DNA of 12,009 bases from Clostridiales bacterium (GTDB lineage Bacteria > Bacillota_A > Clostridia > Oscillospirales > Oscillospiraceae): contig DXUR01000058.1 of the NCBI GenBank assembly GCA_019417795.1, forward strand, positions 1-12,009, read 5' to 3'. The notes below the pieces were generated by a model. The model did no database searches. It was not told the DNA's origin and saw only the letters and a list, made by a program, of their open reading frames with translations. A program made the position numbers and the translations under genes. Positions 1-5,235 of this stretch are shown here, one piece after another (position 1 is the first letter of the stretch; each line of letters starts with the position of its first letter).

Positions 1-10
1 GATTGCCTTA

Positions 11-34
11 ATGTAAACCGCTTGCGGTTTACAT
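11..34. promoter_or_regulatory. GTAAACCGC palindrome (candidate operator) upstream of XRE gene
   Basis: An 11-bp perfect inverted repeat with a 2-bp centre, arms 11-21 (ATGTAAACCGC) and 24-34. The same palindrome, differing mainly at the 2-bp centre, lies upstream of the paralogous XRE gene at 9563-9590, and both are preceded by GATTGCC. The right arm supplies TTTACA (28-33), a plausible -35 with TAGAAT at 52-57 as -10 (18-bp spacing). Binding by the adjacent regulator would therefore act on its own promoter. That it is the regulator's operator is inferred from position and conservation. Confidence 0.65.
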
Positions 35-70
35 GATAAGGTTTGATGAAATAGAATTGGGATGAAAAAC

Positions 71-484
71 ATGGAATTAAAAGAAAAACTTGTCGCCTTG
101 CGTAAAGAAAAAGGGCTGACACAATCAGCTGTTGCTGAGAAACTGGATGTTTCCAGACAAGCTATCTCACGGTGGGAATCGGGAGTGGCGTTGCCATCTA
201 CGGATAATCTTAAGTGCTTGAGTTCTTTATATGAAGTACCTGTTGATTATTTGTTAAAAGAAGATTCCGAAGTGAAAAACAATCCGGATAACGAGCCGAC
301 TCCGGATAAGATTCAATGTAAGTTGAAAAAAGCGGTTATTATAGCCATTGCTTTTATAGGTATTTTAGCTGTTAGTATATTTGGGTATTTTCTAACGCGC
401 AGTAATGAGAAATCTATAGATGTAGCGGCTGCAGAAAGTGATCAATGGAATGAGTCTCAAACGGAAATTGAGATTGATTGGTAA
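71..484 (+). CDS. Membrane-anchored XRE-family transcriptional regulator (cassette 1)
   Basis: This is a 137-aa protein. Residues about 2-62 form an XRE/Cro-type helix-turn-helix (LTQSAVAEKLDVSRQAISRWESG), the DNA-binding fold of lambda repressor-like proteins. A charged linker follows, then one transmembrane segment at about 88-109 and a short acidic tail ending EIEIDW, which should lie outside the membrane. I chose ATG 71 over the in-frame ATG at 62 because it aligns with the start of the paralogue at 9625 and has GGGA upstream at suitable distance. The layout suggests a regulator that senses something at or beyond the membrane, with DNA binding on the cytoplasmic side. It heads an operon with three exported or membrane proteins. 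The likely target is the palindrome at 11-34 and perhaps that at 2254-2294. The HTH call is secure; the sensing role is inference. Confidence 0.88.
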   Translation: MELKEKLVALRKEKGLTQSAVAEKLDVSRQAISRWESGVALPSTDNLKCLSSLYEVPVDYLLKEDSEVKNNPDNEPTPDKIQCKLKKAVIIAIAFIGILAVSIFGYFLTRSNEKSIDVAAAESDQWNESQTEIEIDW

Positions 485-510
485 TGTGTAATAGAAGGGA
501 GGTGAGTGAA

Positions 511-936
511 ATGCAGTTGAAAAAGAAACTAACTCTCATATTAGCTTGTGTAGTTTCGATTTGCTGCCTTAATGTTGGTGCTGTTGCTACAGAGACTCTG
601 GGGGACAATAGCATTATTGAAATTACACAAGGACCCATGCGTGCTTCAAAAACTTTTGAAGTTACTGTAAATGCCCATGGAAATGCAAATGCAAATGTCA
701 AGGATGCCTTTTCAATGGAGGCTGGAGAAACGGTGCGGATTAGAGGAACATATTCCCCAGAGGATGCGAGTATGGACTTTGGATTGATTGATTCGGCTGG
801 AGTTTTCCATTACGTCAACGTAAAAGACGGGAGCATTGACCAGACATTCAAGATTTCTGAGTCTGACAACTATCGGCTTGGAATTAGAAATAATTCTGGA
901 GAGGTGGTAAAAGTATCCGGGTTTGTGAGGTATTAA
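511..936 (+). CDS. Small exported protein, cassette-conserved (cassette 1)
   Basis: A 141-aa protein of unknown function. It has a Sec signal peptide (MQLKKK, then a hydrophobic core, likely cleavage after AVA at about residue 26) and a mature domain of roughly 115 residues that looks all-beta. The C-terminal half shares a clear block with the protein at 10080-10484: an F-x-M-E-x-GETV motif, then YSPE-x-AS, then DFGLIDS, then DGSI, then RNNS, ending GFV-x-Y. Both follow a membrane XRE gene directly, so the pair is a conserved unit. ATG 511 is preferred because GGAGGTGA lies just upstream; an upstream in-frame start at 478 would overlap the XRE gene and spoil the signal peptide. A short Asn/Ala stretch (NANANV) follows the mature N-terminus. 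It could be a ligand or partner for the regulator's external tail, or an envelope or adhesion factor. I do not recognise a named family. Confidence 0.8.
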   Translation: MQLKKKLTLILACVVSICCLNVGAVATETLGDNSIIEITQGPMRASKTFEVTVNAHGNANANVKDAFSMEAGETVRIRGTYSPEDASMDFGLIDSAGVFHYVNVKDGSIDQTFKISESDNYRLGIRNNSGEVVKVSGFVRY

Positions 937-1113
937 ATGGGGAGAAAAACTAAAATAGTTGTATTGGCACTTTCATTGTTTTGTGTGTCAAGCATATTAA
1001 CGATGAGAATGGTAGACGAATGGCGGGAGTATGGCTATATTGTGCCAATATGTGCTTACGGAGCAATTAATACGTCCCTCAATATATTTAAAAATAAGGA
1101 GGAAAAAAGATGA
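937..1113 (+). CDS. 58-aa membrane or exported peptide
   Basis: A short gene whose ATG directly follows the previous stop (TAA then ATG) and whose TGA overlaps the next gene's start as ATGA, which suggests translational coupling on both sides. A GAGGT ribosome binding site lies in the end of the upstream gene. The product starts MGRKTKIVVLALSLFCVSS, a basic start and hydrophobic segment that would act as a signal anchor or signal peptide, then a roughly 35-residue region with a second mildly hydrophobic patch (YIVPICAYGAI), and ends in a Lys/Glu-rich tail. No counterpart occupies this place in the second cassette. Function is unknown. The tight packing and good start are the evidence that it is a real gene. 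Confidence 0.6.
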   Translation: MGRKTKIVVLALSLFCVSSILTMRMVDEWREYGYIVPICAYGAINTSLNIFKNKEEKR

Positions 1114-2195
1114 AAAAGTTGCTGTGTATGGTTATGAGCGTTTTGATGGCAGTTCCCCTCATGATGACTGCATCTGCAGTGGAGCAACAAACAGAAGCGG
1201 AATTTGAAGAGTATGATCTTTCTGCGGAAGCTGAAGTGAACGGTGGTGGGACAGATTATGACCGAGGAAGATCTGTAATGCTATCTATGGGGTTCGATGA
1301 AGATCTGGTCGATTCAATGGATCGGGATCATGTTGCAAGCTATGCAGATGTTACAGAGGCTGTTGGCCTAACGCAGTATTATAGAGTGCATTATACACTT
1401 GATAATGAAATCAAAACAAGGTCAAATGAAGACCACTTGTATATTGTGGTGACACCAGAGGATGAAGATCATTTGGTAGCTTCTGTGCAGCCCGTTACGA
1501 AGGAAGAATATGAACAACTCTCACAGGAAGTTGTGAGATTGCAAGAAGAACATGACCAGATTGCAATGACGGATTTGATTCAGGAAGAGGAAGTATTTGA
1601 TGGTTTTATGACGCTGCAAGCAAAGGCTGCAAAGATTTCGGATTCCTGCTATAAAATTTCTGGTCATTATGAATGGACAACACGGCCTCAGGGATTTGCG
1701 ACAACTTTCAAAGGACTCCGTCAGGATATCTTTACAATTGCACCAGATGCTCATGGCAGATTCAATAACCCCACTATGTATGCCATTAGAAAAGTTGATT
1801 GGACAAAAACGGTTACGGATGCACAGGGGGTTCACCATTTGACATACGGCAATAATAATAAGGAGTTCAATGGTGCGAACGATATGACTTTTGACGAAGG
1901 TGGTGGCTTTGGTATCGATGTTCCTGTTGAATATAGCACAACAGGTGATGGGTACAGTTACAGCAATTATAAGGGGTATATTGGGGGAGAAATGCTTATT
2001 AGCGAAGATGATCTGAAAGCGACCCTAAAGATTTGTGTTGATTATGCAGAGAATACAAAGAAAATTGGAAGTATTTCGTCTATTAGTGTTTCTATCCCCC
2101 CGTCTCTATCGATTTCGTTCAGTTCTGGCGGAGATAAATATACCGTTCAGGAAAGTGCACTGATGTTCCATATTCCGGATTTTAAAAAGGTCTAA
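1110..2195 (+). CDS. Secreted protein of unknown function (361 aa)
   Basis: The protein begins with a clear Sec signal peptide (MKKLLCMVMSVLMAVPLMMT, then ASA, cleavage near residue 23). The mature protein of about 338 residues is acidic at the start. It has a helical, Glu/Gln-rich stretch around 120-160 and a C-terminal half rich in Gly, Ser, Thr and aromatic residues (for example EWTTRPQGF, and a GGGFGIDVPVEYSTTGDGYSYSNY region), typical of beta-rich extracellular domains. There is no LPXTG sorting motif, no lipobox and no second transmembrane segment, so release into the medium or loose envelope association is expected. AAGGAGG sits upstream of ATG 1110. It is the last gene of cassette 1 before a strong terminator. 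I recognise no catalytic motif or family. It could be cargo controlled by the XRE regulator, such as a colonisation or competition factor, but nothing in the sequence proves that. Confidence 0.78.
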   Translation: MKKLLCMVMSVLMAVPLMMTASAVEQQTEAEFEEYDLSAEAEVNGGGTDYDRGRSVMLSMGFDEDLVDSMDRDHVASYADVTEAVGLTQYYRVHYTLDNEIKTRSNEDHLYIVVTPEDEDHLVASVQPVTKEEYEQLSQEVVRLQEEHDQIAMTDLIQEEEVFDGFMTLQAKAAKISDSCYKISGHYEWTTRPQGFATTFKGLRQDIFTIAPDAHGRFNNPTMYAIRKVDWTKTVTDAQGVHHLTYGNNNKEFNGANDMTFDEGGGFGIDVPVEYSTTGDGYSYSNYKGYIGGEMLISEDDLKATLKICVDYAENTKKIGSISSISVSIPPSLSISFSSGGDKYTVQESALMFHIPDFKKV

Positions 2196-2204
2196 ATGAA
2201 CGGG

Positions 2205-2242
2205 AAAGCAGTGGGAAGATTTTTCTTCCCACTGCTTTTTTT
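2205..2242 (+). terminator. Rho-independent terminator of cassette 1
   Basis: A perfect 15-bp stem, arms 2205-2219 and 2224-2238, with a TTTT loop and a run of T to 2242. It lies 10 bp after the 361-aa gene and separates that operon from the RNA promoter. Confidence 0.95.
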
Positions 2243-2253
2243 GAAGAATACAA

Positions 2254-2294
2254 ATAACGGTTTACCCGTTTAATATGAACGGGTAAACCGTTAT
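2254..2294. promoter_or_regulatory. Long palindrome upstream of the large-RNA promoter
   Basis: A perfect 17-bp inverted repeat, arms 2254-2270 and 2278-2294, around a 7-bp AT spacer. Each arm carries CGGTTTACCCG or its complement, so it includes the GTAAACCG half-site seen in the XRE-gene palindromes at 11-34 and 9563-9590. It ends 21 bp before the -35 box at 2316. A nearly identical copy is at 11898-11938. It has no T-tract, so an operator or protein-binding site is more likely than a terminator. Confidence 0.7.
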
Positions 2295-2315
2295 ACAGTT
2301 AATTTTGTTGTTATG

Positions 2316-2344
2316 TTGACAACCTCCGCAACGTATGGTAAGAT
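2316..2344 (+). promoter_or_regulatory. Near-consensus sigma-A promoter for non-coding RNA
   Basis: TTGACA at 2316-2321, a 17-bp spacer and TAAGAT at 2339-2344. The expected transcription start is near G2351, the first base of a 9-bp helix of the RNA. The same promoter is repeated at 11961-11989. No start codon with a ribosome binding site and usable reading frame follows on this strand for over 600 bp. Confidence 0.85.
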
Positions 2345-2350
2345 GTTCTT

Positions 2351-2907
2351 GGATAGGAAAGGCTGCGGTAGACGCTGGATCGAAGCCTTGAAAGAAAGGG
2401 GGTATGGATGGCGGCTGCGAGTGGTGTGTGATTGGCAGCAGAAGTGAAGAACGAAGCTCGTCTGGGCGAGGGTAAATAGTAATTAGGCCCAGAGCGTCTT
2501 GGCTGGCAGATCTGCCGGTCGGGGGTTTAGCAATTTGCTAATCAGAAGCCACTTCAGGTACGATACACCTGTGTGATGCGTGGGCTTGCCGTAGTAACCT
2601 TTGTGAACTGGAAAGCGCATCATGGACCCGGCATGAGTAATCCTTTTGAAAGTGTCGGTAAGTAAAACGTATCTGTTCCTATCCACTTTCTGATAGTAGC
2701 CGGAATACTGTAGATCTTCCGGAGAGCTGCTTCCTCTACAAAGAAGCCGACAGAATCTGAACTGCCGTAGATCTCAATAAATCAGAGCTGCACACATAAG
2801 CAGATCAAAAAAGTGTAGGGAGCAATCCCAAACCCGTCATACATAAGACGTTAAAAAGTGTATTTTGCCGATTGTCGAGTCTCCGAATGGAGCTGGCATG
2901 AGGCGGC
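2351..2907 (+). ncRNA. Candidate large structured non-coding RNA (possibly ROOL class)
   Basis: About 560 nt with no plausible gene but dense self-complementarity. A perfect 9-bp helix joins 2351-2359 to 2676-2684 and closes a multi-branched domain. Inside are local stems at 2457-2470 (its loop also pairs with 2488-2493), 2503-2518, 2527-2541, 2555-2571 and 2574-2580/2616-2622. The 3' part has stems 2700-2705/2717-2722, 2818-2829 (GGGA, a GCAA tetraloop, TCCC), 2835-2850 and 2867-2907 with an inner CTCC/GGAG hairpin. The length, ornate fold, own promoter and mobile-element setting match what is known of ROOL RNAs (about 580 nt, Firmicutes, phages and plasmids). I assign ROOL only tentatively, as I cannot run a covariance model. 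The 3' end is uncertain, because no T-tract terminator follows and transcription could run into the recombinase gene. A second copy begins at 11996. Confidence 0.65.
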
Positions 2908-2922
2908 TTAGCTTGAACGAAA

Positions 2923-2990
2923 AATATAGAAGTCTATAAAACTAAGAAAATGGTTATGTAGTTTTATAGAAATATAGATTTATACAAAAA
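2923..2990. promoter_or_regulatory. AT-rich region with inverted TCTATAAAACT motifs upstream of recombinase gene
   Basis: Perfect 11-bp arms TCTATAAAACT (2933-2943) and AGTTTTATAGA (2960-2970), with further ATATAG units at about 2924 and 2973. The sequence resembles the AT-rich regions before the genes at 7452 and 8514; for example, TTTATAGAAA is shared with the parA upstream region. It could be an operator bound by the plasmid RHH protein, a recombination site for the adjacent integrase, or a promoter region. I cannot decide among these. Confidence 0.45.
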
Positions 2991-3013
2991 TAGACGCACG
3001 AAAGGAAGTCGGA

Positions 3014-4036
3014 ATGGGGCGTAGAAATAAAGCGTACTTCAAGGATCTGCACCAGCAAGCCTATGACCGGCTTACCGGGATGCAGGCTTTTGGCGAGAGC
3101 AAAAAAGAGGCGGTAGCCAATGGCACAGAGAAAGATAAAATATTTGCGTTCAACACCTATAAGAGCTACTGGAAACATACCAAATATTTTATCAAGTACA
3201 TCAAGGAGAAGCATCCGGAGTGTACCACGCTGAAGAGTGCAAAGAAGTATGCTAATGAATGGCTTCAGACCAGAGTGGATCAGGGGCTTTCAGCGTGGAC
3301 GGTGCAGCTCGAAGCGAAAGCGCTGGGAAAGCTATACGGGATTTCCCCGGATGACGAGAATTACTTTAATCCGCCCAAGCGAAAACGTGAGGAGATTAAA
3401 CGGAGCCGGGGGGACCGGGTGCGGGACAAGCATTTCTCCAAGACGAACAATGATGAACTGATAAAATTTTGCAGAGGGACCGGTCTGCGGCGAAAGGAGT
3501 TGCAGGAGCTGCGTGGGAAAGATCTGGTGCCCAGGGCGCAAATTGAGGCGGAGATCTCCGAGCTGCAGAAGATCCCAGAGGAGCAGCGAGTACCGAGTGT
3601 CACAAAACGCCTTGAAATGCTCCAGGACGCACGTTTGTTTCCGGAGGAGTGGTTTGTCCATGTCCGCAACGGAAAGGGCGGACGAGAGCGTTTAAGCCCG
3701 ATTATAGGCAAAAATGCGGGGCAGATCATTGAACGGATAACTGATACACCGCCAGAGGAGAAGGTGTGGCAGCACGTCCATAATTGCGCCGACATCCACG
3801 GTTATCGTGCGGAGTATGCCACGGCAATCTACAAGGCTCATGCCAGGGCAATCGAAGAGATTCCCTATGACCGGGTAAACCGTGGCACCGGGCGGCGTTA
3901 TCAAAGCGAGGTTTATACTTGCCGAAAAGATGAAGCGGGGAAGAAGCTGGACAAGGCTGCTATGCTGATCTGCAGCAAGGCGCTGGGGCATAACCGTATT
4001 AGCGTTGTAGCGGATAACTACATTCGGGGCCTGTAA
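3014..4036 (+). CDS. Tyrosine recombinase / integrase
   Basis: A 340-aa site-specific recombinase of the phage-integrase family, which cuts and rejoins DNA through a covalent 3'-phosphotyrosine. An N-terminal SAM-like core-binding region spans about 45-115. The catalytic domain from about 140 has the full active-site set: Arg in GTGLRRKEL (R159), Lys in NGKGGRERL (K221), HGYR (H262, R265), LGHNR (H326) and the nucleophile Tyr in NYIRGL (Y336). GAAAGGAAG lies just before ATG 3014. The protein ends four residues after the nucleophile, which is normal. It sits directly after the large RNA and the AT-rich inverted repeats. It is followed by a gene of unknown function whose GTG starts 14 bp downstream. 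It may integrate the element, resolve plasmid multimers or recombine cassettes; the sequence does not say which. Confidence 0.93.
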   Translation: MGRRNKAYFKDLHQQAYDRLTGMQAFGESKKEAVANGTEKDKIFAFNTYKSYWKHTKYFIKYIKEKHPECTTLKSAKKYANEWLQTRVDQGLSAWTVQLEAKALGKLYGISPDDENYFNPPKRKREEIKRSRGDRVRDKHFSKTNNDELIKFCRGTGLRRKELQELRGKDLVPRAQIEAEISELQKIPEEQRVPSVTKRLEMLQDARLFPEEWFVHVRNGKGGRERLSPIIGKNAGQIIERITDTPPEEKVWQHVHNCADIHGYRAEYATAIYKAHARAIEEIPYDRVNRGTGRRYQSEVYTCRKDEAGKKLDKAAMLICSKALGHNRISVVADNYIRGL

Positions 4037-4050
4037 GGAGGTGCGCTGCC

Positions 4051-4821
4051 GTGGGCGAGTTTGTAAAGAAAACTGCATTTGGATATAAGCCGACAAGTGG
4101 TGGCCGCTCTGACCCGGAATGCACCCATGTGATTTTGACGGAAGACGAATATGATAGATTGCTGCAACAGATATCCGGTGCAGAGCAGGAGGTCAGGAAT
4201 GCAAAGTACGATGCAGATAAAGAGATTCGTCGAGTACAGATTGACGCTCAAAGAAGAATAGAATCTACGGAGTGTGAAGCAGCGAAGGATATAGAATATC
4301 TGGAAAAGGCATTGGCAGCAGAACAAAAGGAAAGTGCGCTGCAGCGAGGGCTGAATGCTAATTTGCTGCGGATCGCACGGGAACGAGCCAACGCGGATCG
4401 GAAGTTGAAGCCGAAGAAGGAACATACCGGGTATGTTGTGGTGTCATCGATGGAGAAGGAACACCGCTACAAAGATGGAAATGGGCGCTGGCGTGCAGTA
4501 GTGCTATGGGAAACGGTGCTGGAGACGCCATATACTGTGGATTTTTGCGTGGAAGAGGTTAGACATCTGATACAGGAACTGTTTCAGGATGACGAGGAGG
4601 GGAACTGGCTGATTGGAAAAATCGGCATCACTGAAAACTATCCAAAAGGCTATGCCAATATGATCTACGACAAGGACTGGAGAGAAGAGTATCGCAATTA
4701 TAACGTGATGCTGGAGCGCCGGTTGAAAGCAAACTACAGGACCGGCTTTTGGGAGATGATATTCCTGCATACGAAGCCGCTGGCTGCTGTCCCTTCAGAT
4801 ATGAGAGCGGGACGAAATTAG
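4051..4821 (+). CDS. Hypothetical protein with N-terminal coiled coil
   Basis: A 256-aa protein with a GTG start and a strong AAGGAGG about 10 bp upstream. Residues about 30-115 are rich in Glu, Lys, Arg, Ala and Gln without proline (for example AEQEVRNAKYDADKEIRRVQ), strongly suggesting a coiled coil. The C-terminal part (about 125-245) is a compact alpha/beta-looking domain with many aromatic residues (YVVVSSMEKEHRYKDGNGRW, EMIFLHTKPL). There is no signal peptide or membrane segment, so it is probably cytosolic. It is likely co-transcribed with the recombinase, 14 bp upstream, and precedes the structured region before the replication gene. A mobilisation, recombination-accessory or replication-accessory role would fit the context, but I recognise no family and make no functional call. 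Confidence 0.8.
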   Translation: MGEFVKKTAFGYKPTSGGRSDPECTHVILTEDEYDRLLQQISGAEQEVRNAKYDADKEIRRVQIDAQRRIESTECEAAKDIEYLEKALAAEQKESALQRGLNANLLRIARERANADRKLKPKKEHTGYVVVSSMEKEHRYKDGNGRWRAVVLWETVLETPYTVDFCVEEVRHLIQELFQDDEEGNWLIGKIGITENYPKGYANMIYDKDWREEYRNYNVMLERRLKANYRTGFWEMIFLHTKPLAAVPSDMRAGRN

Positions 4822-4851
4822 TGCGCTCAAAGTCATTTCGGATTTGATAAA

Positions 4852-4896
4852 ATAGCCTGTCCGAAGGGGCTTGCAATCGGTTATTGGACAGGCTAT
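4852..4896. repeat. Inverted repeat, 11-bp arms, start of structured intergenic region
   Basis: ATAGCCTGTCC (4852-4862) and GGACAGGCTAT (4886-4896) are perfect complements around a 23-base loop. They lie 30 bp after the coiled-coil gene. No T-run follows, so it is not a standard terminator. The large loop resembles antisense or origin stem-loops. It belongs to the 414-bp gene-free stretch 4822-5235. Confidence 0.6.
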
Positions 4897-5037
4897 AATT
4901 ACAGACAAAAAACAGGGAATTACTTCATTGATAATATATGCCCCCCTTTAAGGGTTTTGCAGGGAAGCCATTACGTATTTTTTCTCTTAGAAAATGGAGA
5001 AAGTCGGTGGGGAATTGGGGGTGTGCGGAAGGGTGTG

Positions 5038-5074
5038 GGAATGTGGTAAACCCAACGGGTTTTCCATCATTTCC
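5038..5074. repeat. Imperfect inverted repeat centred on AAACCC-AAC-GGGTTT
   Basis: The core is AAACCC (5048-5053) and GGGTTT (5057-5062). An imperfect extension pairs GGAATGTGG on the left with CCATCATTTCC on the right. Structures like this occur at plasmid double-strand origins and transfer origins. No relaxase gene is present in the window, so oriT cannot be claimed. Confidence 0.45.
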
Positions 5075-5088
5075 ATACCCTGGAGCGA

Positions 5089-5158
5089 GGGGGAAAAGGG
5101 GAGGTGACTTTCTCTTTAAGCCCCCGTAGGGGGCGCTCTTTGGCTCCCCTTTTCCCCC
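5089..5158. repeat. Nested inverted repeats before the replication gene
   Basis: Perfect 15-bp arms, GGGGGAAAAGGGGAG at 5089-5103 and its complement at 5144-5158, enclose a second perfect hairpin, GCCCCC-GTA-GGGGGC (5120-5134). The strongly purine/pyrimidine-biased cruciform or RNA fold lies 78 bp upstream of the replication-protein start. It may be part of the replication origin or a leader controlling rep expression. Which strand acts cannot be told from sequence alone. Confidence 0.65.
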
Positions 5159-5177
5159 TTCCCGCCCGCAGGAGGTC

Positions 5178-5215
5178 TCCGCGTAGCGGACTTTTCTTTT
5201 TGCTTCTTTTTCTTT
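5178..5215 (+). promoter_or_regulatory. Terminator-like hairpin just upstream of rep ribosome binding site
   Basis: TCCGC-GTA-GCGGA (5178-5190) is followed at once by a T-rich, purine-poor tract (CTTTTCTTTTTG and on to about 5216), then the GGAGG used by the gene at 5236. A weak intrinsic terminator here could attenuate rep transcription. The stem is only 5 bp and shares its GTA loop with the hairpin at 5120-5134. Attenuation is an inference. Confidence 0.4.
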
Positions 5216-5235
5216 TCTGGACTGGAGGTGTTTTT

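Noticed and set aside
414..701. 95-codon minus-strand open frame across the XRE and exported-protein genes
   Set aside because: It is antisense to two well-supported genes and has no ribosome binding site or recognisable product.
2483..2686. 67-codon minus-strand open frame inside the RNA region
   Set aside because: It has no convincing start context and no family resemblance, and it lies wholly within the structured RNA whose stems explain the sequence.
2351..2907. RNase P RNA, tmRNA or group II intron
   Set aside because: I do not find the conserved RNase P motifs (such as the ACAGAA-type CR-V context), a tmRNA tRNA-like CCA end, or an intron domain V and reverse transcriptase. A covariance-model search would settle it.
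5038..5074. oriT of a mobilisable plasmid
   Set aside because: The inverted repeat is suggestive, but no relaxase or mobilisation gene is visible, so the claim is not supported within this window.
4938..5129. 63-codon plus-strand open frame in the region before rep
   Set aside because: No ribosome binding site before its ATG. The composition follows the G-rich structured DNA, and it runs into the inverted repeats at 5089-5158.
5104..5235. 44-codon upstream extension of the replication protein
   Set aside because: The encoded Pro/Arg/Leu/Phe-rich stretch derives from hairpins and a polypyrimidine tract, and no ribosome binding site precedes it. GTG 5236 has GGAGG at the right distance.
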